The notes: a model not told the origin generated them from the letters alone. A DNA stretch of 64,000 bases from Planctomycetia bacterium (GCA_030537455.1 JAUNMR010000005.1:62001-126000), one strand, 5' to 3'; shown: positions 35,397 through 44,916, counted from the first letter of the stretch. Made by a program: numbers and translations.

Positions 35397-36548
35397 TTAC
35401 GCTTCCGCGGGACATAGCTCGAGATTATCACGATGGACAATCGCTTTGTGTACGACCGCGTCGGTTTGTAGCGCTTGAGCAAGTTCGTCGCTACGTTTGC
35501 GACAGATCTTCTGCGCGTCGTGGAAATTGTAATTCACGAGCCCGCGCGCTAGTTCCTTTCCGGCTTGGTCGACCATTGAGACGACGTCGCCCTGACGAAA
35601 TTCACCGTCGACTCGAATCACGCCGATAGGCAGTAGGCTCTTGCCCTGATTAAGGAGCGCGTCGATGGCGCCTGCGTCCAGAACGAGCTTCCCTTTGGGC
35701 GCAGACGCGGAACGGAACCAGCGTTCTCGCGCGGAGAGCTTTTGGTTCGGGTAGAAGATTGTGCCGCAATCTTCTGCGGCAAAGATTTTTGAGAGAATCT
35801 TGGGGTCGTTGCCATTGGCGATAATCATAGCGCCTCCGGCGTTCACGACGGTACGTGCGGCGCGCAGTTTCGTTTCCATTCCTCCTTTGCTACGACTGGA
35901 CTTCTTTTTGGCGACCAGGTCGAGGAGCTTCGGCGACCATTTGTCGACGACGGAGATCACCTTCGCTTCCGGCGTGCTTGGGTCGGCGTCGTATAGACCG
36001 TCGACGTCGGTGAGCAGAATCAGTAGCGGCTCGGGGAAGAGATTGGCGACCAGGGAGGCGAGACGATCGTTTTCTCCAAAGGTCAGGGAAATTTCCGCGG
36101 AACTGACCGCGTCGTTCTCGTTGATAATCGGCAACGTGCCAAAGTTAAAGAGCGCGTGCATGGTATTGCACATGTTAAGATAACGATGGCGAATACTCAG
36201 ATCGCCGGCTGTCAGTAGGATTTGCGCGGCGGGAACGCCCTTGGCGGCGAGTTCTTCCTCGTAAAACTGTATCAGCGCGCCCTGACCGATCGCGGCGACC
36301 GCCTGCAAGGTCGTGAGCGATTTAGGACGTTGCGTTAGTCCCAAGCGCCCCATGCCGGCTCCGACCGCGCCGGAACTGACTAAAACTACGTTGATCCCAC
36401 GAGCGCGAATCGCTACGATTTCCTCCACTAGAGAGTGAATTCGCTCAAAGTTCAATAGACCGTCTTTGTGTGTGAGAATGTTCGTTCCCACCTTAATGAC
36501 GACGTACTTAACCGTTTGAACAATTTCCTGTCTGCTTAAACTGATCAT
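35397..36548 (-). CDS. proB: Glutamate 5-kinase
   Basis: 383 residues. ATP-dependent phosphorylation of glutamate, first step of proline synthesis. Amino-acid-kinase fold: VVIKVGTNIL (16-25), VLVSSGAVGAGMGRLGL, INENDAVSSAEISLTFGENDRLASLVA, LLTDVDGLYDADP and SSRSKGGMETKLRAA (ATP/metal site). The C-terminal PUA domain (about 290-375: KGKLVLDAGAIDALLNQGKSLLPIGVIRVDGEF) is present, as in full-length bacterial enzymes. No proA is adjacent. It heads a unit with thpR, behind a strong promoter divergent from hisA. Proline feedback on the kinase is usual in the family. Confidence 0.95.
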   Translation of the reverse strand: MISLSRQEIVQTVKYVVIKVGTNILTHKDGLLNFERIHSLVEEIVAIRARGINVVLVSSGAVGAGMGRLGLTQRPKSLTTLQAVAAIGQGALIQFYEEELAAKGVPAAQILLTAGDLSIRHRYLNMCNTMHALFNFGTLPIINENDAVSSAEISLTFGENDRLASLVANLFPEPLLILLTDVDGLYDADPSTPEAKVISVVDKWSPKLLDLVAKKKSSRSKGGMETKLRAARTVVNAGGAMIIANGNDPKILSKIFAAEDCGTIFYPNQKLSARERWFRSASAPKGKLVLDAGAIDALLNQGKSLLPIGVIRVDGEFRQGDVVSMVDQAGKELARGLVNYNFHDAQKICRKRSDELAQALQTDAVVHKAIVHRDNLELCPAEA

Positions 36549-36657
36549 TTTCTTTTTCGTGTTCTTTCATTGGAAAGAACCGCGCCAAATTAAACCGTTG
36601 CGCTCTTGCGTCGACCGTTCCGACGCGCTGCGCGCACGCTACTGTGTTAACCGCGCT

Positions 36658-36686
36658 ATTATGCCGGTATTTCCTTTACTTGTCAA
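36658..36686 (-). promoter_or_regulatory. Strong sigma-70 promoter of proB
   Basis: Minus strand: perfect TTGACA (36681-36686), 17-bp spacer, CATAAT (36658-36663), 110 bases before the ATG. Confidence 0.75.
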
Positions 36687-36786
36687 GTCGTAAGCGCATT
36701 TCCCTCGCGGATTCGCGCTTTTAACGCGTACGACTTGTTTTTCCTTACTTGTGAGGTTAAAATAGACATTCCACGGCGCCTGTCTC

Positions 36787-36814
36787 TTTACGATACGCGC
36801 GATTCGTGTAAAAT
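36787..36814 (+). promoter_or_regulatory. Promoter of hisA
   Basis: TTTACG (36787-36792), 16-bp spacer, TAAAAT (36809-36814), 68 bases before the ATG. Confidence 0.5.
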
Positions 36815-36881
36815 AGTTGGAAGCACGTCTTGGCGCGTAGCGAGTAGCGCGCGTCGTCCTAGGTTCGTTAAGGAGTCTGTT

Positions 36882-37601
36882 ATGTTAATTTGGCCGGCTA
36901 TCGATATTCGAGGCGGTCAGTGCGTTCGTCTTTGTCAGGGCGATTACGCGCGTGAAACGGTCTATGGCGCTTCGCCGACGGCTATGGCGGAACACTGGCG
37001 CAGTCAGGGCGCTAAGCGATTGCATTTGGTCGACCTTGACGGCGCCAAAGACGGAACGACGGCAAACTTTGAGTCGGTGCGCGAACTTGTCAGCGCAATG
37101 ACCCCTTATGGCGTGGAGTGCGAACTAGGCGGCGGCGTGCGCTCACAAGAAACGATTGAACGACTCCTCGAACTGGGACTGACGCGACTGGTGGTCGGCA
37201 CTCTGGCGCTTAAAGATCCGAAATGGTTCGCCGAAATGTGCGAAAAATTCCCATACAAGTTAGCGCTCGGTATCGACGCGCGAGGCGGTATGGTCGCCAC
37301 CGACGGTTGGCTAGAAGTCAGTAGCGTACGCGCCGTCGATCTTGCGCGCCAGTACGACGGTCTGCCGATCGCCGCGCTTATCTACACCGACGTGGCTACC
37401 GACGGTATGATGAAGGGACCGAACGTGGAGGAAACAGTCGCTATGACGCGCGCCACGTCGATTCCACTGGTCGCCTCCGGCGGCGTGACGACCCTCGAGG
37501 ACGTACGACGTCTCAGCGACGCCGGTTTACCCGCGTGTATTATCGGGCGCGCGCTCTACGAGAATACGATTTCATTGCCCGAGGCGTTGCGGTTTGAGTA
37601 A
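36882..37601 (+). CDS. hisA: ProFAR isomerase of histidine synthesis (HisA)
   Basis: 239 residues from ATG 36882, chosen because AAGGAG lies six bases upstream and the family begins MLIWPAIDIRGGQCVRL; frames upstream have no ribosome site. TIM barrel with Asp8 (AIDIRGG) and Asp132 (LGIDARGG) at the strand ends and the two phosphate sites ELGGGVR (81-87) and LVASGGV. IYTDVATDGMMKGPN (168-182) is typical of HisA as opposed to HisF. It catalyses an internal redox isomerisation in the fourth step of histidine synthesis. No other his gene is visible. A ketoacyl synthase gene follows after 75 bases. Confidence 0.95.
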   Translation: MLIWPAIDIRGGQCVRLCQGDYARETVYGASPTAMAEHWRSQGAKRLHLVDLDGAKDGTTANFESVRELVSAMTPYGVECELGGGVRSQETIERLLELGLTRLVVGTLALKDPKWFAEMCEKFPYKLALGIDARGGMVATDGWLEVSSVRAVDLARQYDGLPIAALIYTDVATDGMMKGPNVEETVAMTRATSIPLVASGGVTTLEDVRRLSDAGLPACIIGRALYENTISLPEALRFE

Positions 37602-37676
37602 TTCTACCCGTCGTCCTATCGGTCGCGCCGACGTCGCGCGGCTTTTTACCTAACGCAACAGATAAGGATCGAACCC

Positions 37677-38921
37677 TTGCGCGAAGAAGATAGCAATCGT
37701 ATCGTGATAACCGGCGTCGGTCTGGCGTCCCCCAACGGCTCAGATCTTTCCGAATTCCGAGCGTCCCTGCTTAGCGGTAAGAGCGGGGTGGAGCGCTATG
37801 AGGTTCGCTATTTCGGCGAAACCTTAGCGGGCGTATGTCACTGTAACGTGTCGAAGTGGCAGTCGCGTCGGGATCAGCGTCGCGGCACGCGCGCCGGTAG
37901 TCTTGCGGTCTTCTGCGCCGCAGAAGCGCTCGAGGATTCGCGCTATCAGTTTGACGCATGCGATAAAGATCGCGTCGGCGTCTATATCGGCGTGACGGAG
38001 CACGGCAACGTTGAGACGGAAAATGAAATCTACCAGATCAAGCAGTTCGACTACGACTGCGCCTACTGGTCGCACTTTCATAACCCACGTACCGTCGCTA
38101 ATAACCCCGCGGGGGAAGTGACCTTACGATTTGGAATTACCGGTCCGCACTACACCTTGGGCGCCGCCTGCGCCGCGGGCAACGCCGGTCTCATTCAAGG
38201 CGCTCAGCAACTGCGACTCGGCGAGGTCGACCTGGCGCTGGTCGGCGGCGTCTCCGAATCGATCCACACCTTTGGCATCTTCGCGGCCTTTAACGCGCAA
38301 GGCGCGCTGGCGCGCCACGAGGATCCCGCCAAGGCGTCGCGTCCCTTCGATAAAGATCGCAACGGTATCGTCGTTTCCGAGGGCGGTTGCGTCTATACCC
38401 TGGAACGACTCAGCGACGCGAAAAAGCGCGGTGCGAAAATCTACGGCGAATTACTCGGTTATGGCATGAATAGCGACGCGACCGACTTTGTACTGCCCAA
38501 TGCGCAACGGCAAGCGCAATGCATGCGCAAAGCGCTCAAAATGGCGAACCTTGCTCCCGAGGAAATCGATATCGTCAATACTCACGCGACCGCCACGCAT
38601 ATGGGCGACAGTCTGGAAATCGCCGCGTTGCGCGAGGTCTTTGCCGATTCTAAGCGCACTTATGTCAATAATACTAAGAGCTTTATTGGTCACGCCATGG
38701 GCGCCGCCGGCGCGCTTGAACTCGCCGGTAATCTTCCGTCCTTCAACGACGGGTATGTCCACCCGACCATTAACGTCGACAATCTCGATCCTGACTGCGA
38801 AATCGCCAACCTCGTGCTCAATGAGCCCAAGGAACTGCCGAACGTGCGTTGCATTCTGAACAACTCCTTCGGTATGGTCGGTATCAACGCCGTGACGATT
38901 GTCGGAAAATATACTGAATAA
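37677..38921 (+). CDS. Beta-ketoacyl-ACP synthase, KAS II (FabF)-like
   Basis: 414 residues from TTG 37677 with AAGGA upstream; no ATG fits the thiolase-fold start RIVITGVGLASPNG. Catalytic Cys165 (GAACAAGNAG), His303 (NTHATATHMGD) and His339 (KSFIGHAMGAAGA) are all present, so it should decarboxylate malonyl-ACP and condense with acyl-ACP. The Cys context differs from the usual ACATG and the N-terminal half is diverged, pointing to a specialised family member rather than the housekeeping FabF. An ACP gene follows after 69 bases. The later FAAL-ACP-oxoamine synthase gene suggests it serves a special lipid. Confidence 0.88.
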   Translation: MREEDSNRIVITGVGLASPNGSDLSEFRASLLSGKSGVERYEVRYFGETLAGVCHCNVSKWQSRRDQRRGTRAGSLAVFCAAEALEDSRYQFDACDKDRVGVYIGVTEHGNVETENEIYQIKQFDYDCAYWSHFHNPRTVANNPAGEVTLRFGITGPHYTLGAACAAGNAGLIQGAQQLRLGEVDLALVGGVSESIHTFGIFAAFNAQGALARHEDPAKASRPFDKDRNGIVVSEGGCVYTLERLSDAKKRGAKIYGELLGYGMNSDATDFVLPNAQRQAQCMRKALKMANLAPEEIDIVNTHATATHMGDSLEIAALREVFADSKRTYVNNTKSFIGHAMGAAGALELAGNLPSFNDGYVHPTINVDNLDPDCEIANLVLNEPKELPNVRCILNNSFGMVGINAVTIVGKYTE

Positions 38922-38990
38922 CCTAGCGTAAGCGCTCGGTCGCGAACGCGTAAAGCCTGTTTGAGTACGTCCTTTAATTTGGAGTGACAC

Positions 38991-39245
38991 ATGACCGCTG
39001 ACGAAATTAAAAAATCGATCAAAGAGATTCTCGTCGAGATCGCAAGCGAACCCGCCGACGTCGATACCATGGACGATAACGCGTCCATTAGCGAACAACT
39101 CGATCTCGACAGCATGGACGTACTCGACGTCATTCTTGCGTTGCGTAAAAAATACGCGTTGCCGATTCCCAATGAAGACGTCCCCAAGCTTGCGACGATT
39201 AATTCCTGCGTGGAATACCTCGCCCCGCTATTGACCGATCGTTGA
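38991..39245 (+). CDS. Acyl carrier protein
   Basis: 84 acidic residues. The phosphopantetheine site is Ser41 in LDLDSMDVLDVI (the usual motif is DSL; here DSM). GGAG precedes the ATG. It directly follows the ketoacyl synthase gene, so the two form a pair. No malonyltransferase, reductase or dehydratase genes are adjacent, so it may be dedicated to this pathway rather than the main fatty-acid ACP. Confidence 0.9.
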   Translation: MTADEIKKSIKEILVEIASEPADVDTMDDNASISEQLDLDSMDVLDVILALRKKYALPIPNEDVPKLATINSCVEYLAPLLTDR

Positions 39246-39267
39246 TTCCTCACAAACACTCCTCGCC

Positions 39268-39321
39268 GAAGAGCGACTCACATGCGCAAACGTCCCCATG
39301 GACACGGTTTGCGCGCTCTTC
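39268..39321 (+). terminator. Stem-loop after the acyl carrier protein gene
   Basis: GAAGAGCG (39268-39275) pairs with CGCTCTTC (39314-39321), and inside GCGCAAAC (39284-39291) with GTTTGCGC (39307-39314). No T run follows, so termination is uncertain. Confidence 0.45.
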
Positions 39322-39529
39322 TTACCCAAACTATCTGTTCCGACGTCGCATGCATTACCTAAGCCTTTTTTGCGATTTTGCCTTCGGTTCACGCGCATGG
39401 TTGAACCTTCCTAGGCCGTCCAGGGGACGGCGCTAGCGGCGCTCGCACACGCGTTTTACCACGCGCACGCGAGTCGCCATGACGGTTTTAACATGCTTAA
39501 AGATTGCACATTACAAACAAGGAATATCT

Positions 39530-41113
39530 ATGTCTGCTAATACGACCGAAGACAATGCTATTCGCAATATTGTAATTTTCGACACGACTCTTCGCGACGG
39601 CGAGCAGTCTCCCGGCGCGAGTATGAACCTTCAGGAGAAACTCTCTGTCGCTCAAGCGCTGGTTGACCTCGGCGTCGACGTGATCGAGGCGGGCTTTCCG
39701 ATCGCGTCCCCTGGCGACTTCGAGGCGGTTCGCGAAATTGCGCGTCTGGTCAAAGGTTCGTGCGTCTGCGGGCTGGCGCGTTGTGTCTCCGCTGACATTG
39801 ATCGCGCGTGGGAAGCGCTCAAAGAGGCGGAAGATCCGCGTATTCACGTCTTTTTAGCGACCAGCGCGATTCATCGCGAGTTCAAATTGAGAATGTCGCA
39901 AGAGGAGATTATCAAACGCGCGGTCATCGGCGTTGAGCGCGCTAAGGGATACTGCTCCAACGTCGAATTTTCCCCGGAAGACGCGTGCCGTACCGAAATC
40001 GATTTCCTCTGCCAAGTCGTGGAAGCCGCCATTGCCGCGGGCGCCACTACAATCAATATACCCGACACCGTCGGTTACACCACTCCTCCGGAGATGACCG
40101 AGCGTATTCAATCGCTCTTCAATCGCGTGCCCAATATAGATGAGGCGGTGATCAGTATTCACTGTCACAACGACCTGGGCATGGCGGTCGCGAACTCGCT
40201 TTCGGCGGTCTCCGCTGGCGCGGGTCAAATCGAATGCGCGATTAACGGTCTGGGCGAACGCGCCGGTAACTGCTCGCTCGAGGAAGTCGTCATGGCGTTG
40301 CGCACGCGTCGCGATATTTTCCAGGCGGACACGCGTATCGTCTCGCAAAAACTCGTACCGACCAGTCGCCTGGTGACCAAGGTAACGGGTCTAAAAGTTC
40401 CGCGCAATAAGGCGATCGTCGGTCAGAACGCCTTTGCGCATGAGTCCGGCGTGCACCAGGACGGCGTACTCAAAGAGCGCACGACCTATGAGATTATGAG
40501 CGCGGAGAGCGTCGGTTTCGTTAAAAACGACCTAGTGCTCGGCAAACACAGCGGTCGCGCCGCGCTCGCCGATCGCATTAAGTCCCTGGGATTTGACCTT
40601 CCTGCCGATAAGCTCGACGCTGTTTTTGCAGAATTTAAACGTCTCGCCGACCTCAAGAAGGACGTATTCGACGCCGATATTATCGCCATTGTCGACCGTC
40701 AGCTCCATTCCACCGACGGTCAGGAAGACGCTAACGCCGACTGGCAGTACATTTCCTATGAGGTCAATTGCAATTCTCAAGGCGCTCCCAGTTGTACCGT
40801 GCGTTTGGCACAACATGGTTTGGAACGCGTCGGCGTCTCCAACGAAGGGGACGGACCGATCCACGCTATCTTCTCCGCTGTTAAACAGATTGTCGGCTTG
40901 CCGATTTGTCTGAGCGATTTTAAAGTCGAGGCGGTCTCCGTTGGCGACGACGCACAGGGCGAGGTCGTGATGATTCTCACTATTGCCGACTGCTCCTGTA
41001 ACTTCAAAGGTCAGGCGACCTCAACCGACGTCTTGGAAGCGACCATTATGGCGCTCGTCGACGCGATTAATCGTATCCAACGCGACAAAGCAGCCGTCGC
41101 ACAAGCGAAGTAA
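39530..41113 (+). CDS. leuA: 2-Isopropylmalate synthase
   Basis: 527 residues from ATG 39530 with AAGGAA upstream. Condenses acetyl-CoA with 2-oxoisovalerate, the committed step of leucine synthesis. TIM-barrel start IFDTTLRDGEQSPGASM (17-33, with catalytic Arg22 and metal Asp23) and metal motif SIHCHNDLGMAVANS (near 211); GLGERAGNCSLEEVVMAL and NAFAHESGVHQDGVLK are standard. The C-terminal regulatory domain (about 400-520) with GEVVMILTI suggests leucine feedback. Length matches bacterial LeuA. It stands between the ketoacyl synthase/ACP pair and a lipid-type fusion gene but has its own terminator. Confidence 0.93.
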   Translation: MSANTTEDNAIRNIVIFDTTLRDGEQSPGASMNLQEKLSVAQALVDLGVDVIEAGFPIASPGDFEAVREIARLVKGSCVCGLARCVSADIDRAWEALKEAEDPRIHVFLATSAIHREFKLRMSQEEIIKRAVIGVERAKGYCSNVEFSPEDACRTEIDFLCQVVEAAIAAGATTINIPDTVGYTTPPEMTERIQSLFNRVPNIDEAVISIHCHNDLGMAVANSLSAVSAGAGQIECAINGLGERAGNCSLEEVVMALRTRRDIFQADTRIVSQKLVPTSRLVTKVTGLKVPRNKAIVGQNAFAHESGVHQDGVLKERTTYEIMSAESVGFVKNDLVLGKHSGRAALADRIKSLGFDLPADKLDAVFAEFKRLADLKKDVFDADIIAIVDRQLHSTDGQEDANADWQYISYEVNCNSQGAPSCTVRLAQHGLERVGVSNEGDGPIHAIFSAVKQIVGLPICLSDFKVEAVSVGDDAQGEVVMILTIADCSCNFKGQATSTDVLEATIMALVDAINRIQRDKAAVAQAK

Positions 41114-41142
41114 TTCGTAATTATGTGCGATTATTAAAGTTA

Positions 41143-41208
41143 GTGAAAAGTCACAGTCGTCGACGCTCAAAACGTCGCGCGCTGGCGGCTTTTCACTTTC
41201 CTTTTTTT
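41143..41208 (+). terminator. Intrinsic terminator of leuA
   Basis: AGTGAAAAG (41143-41150 region) pairs with CTTTTCACT (41189-41197); the inner part folds further (CGTCGACG / CGTCG). A T-rich tail with seven consecutive T ends at 41208. Confidence 0.8.
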
Positions 41209-41397
41209 CGGAATATTTTGTGAAATAACACAGAACGCGACGCCGATATAATGAAAACGTGGCGTTGTGGATAAAGCGTCGCCGTCGCCCCTGTCGGCGT
41301 GAAGTTAGCGCCGCTTACTGCGCCTTGTCGCGACCCTGTCGTGTAACGGCGTCCCCCTTGGTTTTGACTCCTTGTGTTCAGCATTGGAGAGGTTTCC

Positions 41398-44300
41398 GTG
41401 CTTGCTAGTAGATCAATGCGCCCCGCTTGGGTTTCATCTAACCTGGTTGATTTGGTTCAGTATCGAGCGTCCGCTCAGCCCGACGACGTGGCGTTTGTGT
41501 ATTTGACCGACGGTGATAAGACCGAACTCAAATTAACTTACAGTGAATTAGATCGTCGGTGTCGCGCATTAGGCGCTTATCTACAACGCAATGATATGCG
41601 CGGTAAGCGCGTGTTATTGCTCTATCCTCCTGGGCTGGATTACATTGTCGCGTTCTATGGCTGTCTTTATGCCGGCGCCACGGCAATTCCTGTCTATCCT
41701 CCTCGGAAAAACCGCTCCATGCTACGCATTAAGTCGATCGCCGATAGCGCCGGCGCGTGCATGGCGCTCACGACCTCCGACGTTAAGGCGCGCGTTAAGC
41801 TCTTTATTCACGAAACGCCGAGTCTCACCAAGATTCCGTGGAAAGAAACCGACGTTCCTTTCGACGGTCTAGAAGAAGAATGGCGCGACCCAGAACTGCA
41901 GACCGACGATCTGGCGTTCCTGCAATATACCTCCGGCTCCACCGGCGAACCTAAGGGCGTTATGCTCACTCATGGCAATATGTTGCACAACTCCATGCTC
42001 ATTGCCGAGGGTTTCGAGCATACTCGCACTAATAGCGGCGTTTTCTGGCTGCCAAGTTATCACGATATGGGGCTGATCGGCGGCGTGATTCAGCCCGTCT
42101 ACTGCGGTTGCCCCAATGTCATGATGTCGCCGCTACACTTTCTCACGCGACCCGTGCGGTGGCTCAATGCGATCTCGAAATACCGCGCTACCACAAGCGG
42201 CGGTCCAAACTTCGCTTACGACCTGTGCGTGCGCTCGATTAAAGAAGAAGCGCTCGATAATCTCGACCTGAGTTCCTGGCGCGTCGCCTTTAATGGCGCG
42301 GAACCCGTCCAGGCGGAAACGCTCGATAACTTCGCTCGTAAATTTGAACGTTGTGGATTCCGCTACGAAGCGTTCTATCCCTGTTTCGGTCTGGCCGAGG
42401 GCACGCTCATTGTGACCGGCGGTACGCGCGATCAAGCTCCGGTGACGCGCGTTGTCGACGTCGACGCGCTCGCGAACGGTCGCGTGATTCCCGCGGCGCC
42501 CGACGCGCCGCGTTCGCGTACTCTGGTCTCCAGCGGTCGGTCGATTATCGACCAACGCGTTTTGATCGTTGACCCCGATAAGCGCGAAATCTGCCCCGAC
42601 GGACAAGTCGGCGAAATCTGGACCAAGAGCAGTAGCGTCGCGCAGGGATATTGGCAAAACCCCGAAGAGACTGAACGCGCGTTCCACGCCACGATTGCCA
42701 GTACCGGAGAAGGTCCCTTCCTGCGTACCGGCGACCTCGGCGTTATGGAAAACGGCGAACTCTTCGTGACCGGTCGTATTAAAGACCTCATGATTATTCG
42801 CGGCGTGAACGTCTATCCTCAGGACGTCGAACTGACCGCACAGCACGTCTCGCCGCTACTGCGCCTCAATAACGGCGGCGCCTTTATGATCGGCGACTAC
42901 CAAGAGGAAAAACTCGTGCTCATTCAAGAGGTCGAACGTCGTTTCGACCCCGCCGAGGCGCCGAAGATCTTCCAAGAGGTTCGCAACGCTATTGCGTTTG
43001 AACATGAAATTCCCGTCAACGCGATCGTTCTGATTAAGTCCGGTCGGCTGCCTAAAACCTCCAGCGGTAAAGTACAACGTCATGCGTGTCGCGCCGCCTT
43101 CCTTGACGGTTCGATCTTTAACGACGCAGTCGCGACCTGGTCAATCGATGATGAGACGATCCCTTCGCAAAAGCCCAAGGGCGCGACGCACAGCGAAAAC
43201 GGTTCCTTTACCGAGGAAGACAACCCGCTGACCTATGGCGACGCCGCTGTCGCCTCCGCCGCGCCTGTCGGTCGGAGCGAACAAGAGTGGCGCGAAACCA
43301 AAGACCATACCTCTTCAATCTTTGAGCCTAAGACCGGTTCGACTCACGTCGAACGCGGAAGTAGCGCTAACGTGATTAGCCTCAAGACCGATAGCGCCGC
43401 TGCTAGTGTTGCTACGACCGTCTCCGAGGAAGAAACCACGCGTATCGTTCTGGAGGAAGTCTATCGCGTCGCCAAAGAACGCGCGCGCAATTTGACGATC
43501 GATTCCGATATCACCGAACTTGGACTCGATTCGCTCGAGCGCATGGAGATCCTTGCGGCGATCGAGGATCGATTCGGCGGTCAGTTCCCGGAACATATTC
43601 TCTCGACGCTCTTTACCGCACGTGAGGTCGTGGAAGCCACGCGCAAGTACCTCGGCGGCGGACGCGTCTTTGAAGACGCCAACACACGCGCCTTCGAAAT
43701 CGACGAAACCTGTTACGACGTCGCGAAGTTTCCGGAATATCGTGCGATCCACGAGAAGATGGAATTGGCGCAACGCCTCGGTATGAGTCATTTCTTCGAA
43801 CCGCACGAGGGCGCCGCCGGCGCGACTATTCGCATTAACGGTAAAGATTACATTAACTTCTCGACGTACAACTACATCGGAACCTCCGGCGAGCCTAGCG
43901 TGACGAAAGCGGCGCAGGATGCGGTAGCGCAATATGGCACGACCGCGGGCGCAAGCCGTATCGTCGCGGGCGAACTGCCTTTACATCGTCAGTTGGAGAA
44001 TGAAATCACCGATTTCCTCGGCACGGAAGACACGATCGTCCTGGTCGGCGGTCATCAGACGAACGAGAGTATTATCGGTCACCTCATGGGCGCGGACGAT
44101 CTGATTCTTCACGACTCCCTGGCGCATAACTCTATTGTTCAGGGTTGTATTCTCTCCGGCGCGCGCCGACGCCCCTTCCCGCATGGCGATTGGGAAGCTT
44201 GCGATAAAATCCTACAACAGCATCGTGGAAAATATCGACGCGTTCTCATTGTCGTGGAAGGCGTCTATAGTATGGACGGCGACTATCCCAACCTTCCAGA

Positions 44301-44916
44301 ATTCATTAAGGTGCGCAATAAGTACCGCACGTTACTGATGATTGACGAAGCGCATTCTATCGGCGTGCTGGGTAAGACCGGTCGTGGCATAGGCGAACAC
44401 TTTGGCGTGGCTCGCGGCGACGTCGACGTCTGGATGTGTACGCTTAGTAAGACGTTCGGTAGTTGCGGCGGCTACATCTCCGGTCGTAAGGAGCTGATTG
44501 AATACCTTAAGTATACCGCGCCGGCCTTTATGTTCAGCGTCGGAATGCCCCCTGCTCAGGCGGCCGCGGCGATCGCCTCGCTCAACGTGCTCAAACGCGA
44601 GCCGGAACGCGCGCAGAAACTCCGCGATAATAGCGCTTACTTCATTGAACTTGCGCGCGGTTACGGTATGAACGTGGGGCTGGCGCAGAACACCGGCGTC
44701 GTTCCTGTGATTATCGGCAACTCGATTCTCACGCTCAAAGCGTCCCATATGCTCTATGAGCGCGGAATCAACGCTCACCCGATTCTGCACCCGGCCGTGG
44801 AAGAAAGACACGCGAGAATTCGATTCTTCTTGACCTCTCTGCACACGCGCGAACAGATCAAAACCACTGTCGACGCGCTCGCGGACGTGCTTAAGATTAT
44901 CGAAAGCGAAGGGTAA
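41398..44916 (+). CDS. Fatty-acyl-AMP ligase - ACP - alpha-oxoamine synthase fusion
   Basis: 1172 residues from GTG 41398 (GGAGAGG five bases upstream); GTG 41374 is also in frame. Residues about 10-580 are a fatty-acyl-AMP ligase: YTSGSTGEPKGVMLTHGN (near 177), LPSYHDMGLIGG, FGLAEGTLIVTGG and TGRIKDLMIIRGVNVYPQDVE. Residues about 670-745 are an ACP with Ser712 in ELGLDSLERMEI. From about 790 a PLP-dependent alpha-oxoamine synthase follows: TTAGASRIVAGELPLH, DEAHSIGVLGKTGRG, and PLP-Lys1018 in TLSKTFGSCGG. The three modules together should activate a fatty acid, load it on the ACP and condense it with an amino acid, releasing CO2 to give an amino ketone, as serine palmitoyltransferase does. 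The amino acid cannot be read. A -10 TATAAT lies at 41247-41252. Confidence 0.9.
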   Translation: MLASRSMRPAWVSSNLVDLVQYRASAQPDDVAFVYLTDGDKTELKLTYSELDRRCRALGAYLQRNDMRGKRVLLLYPPGLDYIVAFYGCLYAGATAIPVYPPRKNRSMLRIKSIADSAGACMALTTSDVKARVKLFIHETPSLTKIPWKETDVPFDGLEEEWRDPELQTDDLAFLQYTSGSTGEPKGVMLTHGNMLHNSMLIAEGFEHTRTNSGVFWLPSYHDMGLIGGVIQPVYCGCPNVMMSPLHFLTRPVRWLNAISKYRATTSGGPNFAYDLCVRSIKEEALDNLDLSSWRVAFNGAEPVQAETLDNFARKFERCGFRYEAFYPCFGLAEGTLIVTGGTRDQAPVTRVVDVDALANGRVIPAAPDAPRSRTLVSSGRSIIDQRVLIVDPDKREICPDGQVGEIWTKSSSVAQGYWQNPEETERAFHATIASTGEGPFLRTGDLGVMENGELFVTGRIKDLMIIRGVNVYPQDVELTAQHVSPLLRLNNGGAFMIGDYQEEKLVLIQEVERRFDPAEAPKIFQEVRNAIAFEHEIPVNAIVLIKSGRLPKTSSGKVQRHACRAAFLDGSIFNDAVATWSIDDETIPSQKPKGATHSENGSFTEEDNPLTYGDAAVASAAPVGRSEQEWRETKDHTSSIFEPKTGSTHVERGSSANVISLKTDSAAASVATTVSEEETTRIVLEEVYRVAKERARNLTIDSDITELGLDSLERMEILAAIEDRFGGQFPEHILSTLFTAREVVEATRKYLGGGRVFEDANTRAFEIDETCYDVAKFPEYRAIHEKMELAQRLGMSHFFEPHEGAAGATIRINGKDYINFSTYNYIGTSGEPSVTKAAQDAVAQYGTTAGASRIVAGELPLHRQLENEITDFLGTEDTIVLVGGHQTNESIIGHLMGADDLILHDSLAHNSIVQGCILSGARRRPFPHGDWEACDKILQQHRGKYRRVLIVVEGVYSMDGDYPNLPEFIKVRNKYRTLLMIDEAHSIGVLGKTGRGIGEHFGVARGDVDVWMCTLSKTFGSCGGYISGRKELIEYLKYTAPAFMFSVGMPPAQAAAAIASLNVLKREPERAQKLRDNSAYFIELARGYGMNVGLAQNTGVVPVIIGNSILTLKASHMLYERGINAHPILHPAVEERHARIRFFLTSLHTREQIKTTVDALADVLKIIESEG

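Larger units (their letters stand above)
36549..36881. other. Divergent promoter region of proB and hisA
   Basis: 333 bases without a gene; contains the facing-away promoters at 36658-36686 (minus) and 36787-36814 (plus). Confidence 0.65.

Noticed and set aside
41305-41325. AGCGCCGCTTACTG, resembling the conserved string of the RNA motif
   Set aside because: Neither the outer nor the inner stem can be formed around it, so it is taken as chance.
42133-42846. A 237-codon minus-strand open frame
   Set aside because: Antisense to the FAAL domain; composition mirrors the real codons.
44626-44640. GCGCTTACTTC inside the oxoamine synthase gene
   Set aside because: It is explained by the codons of the protein and has no flanking stems.
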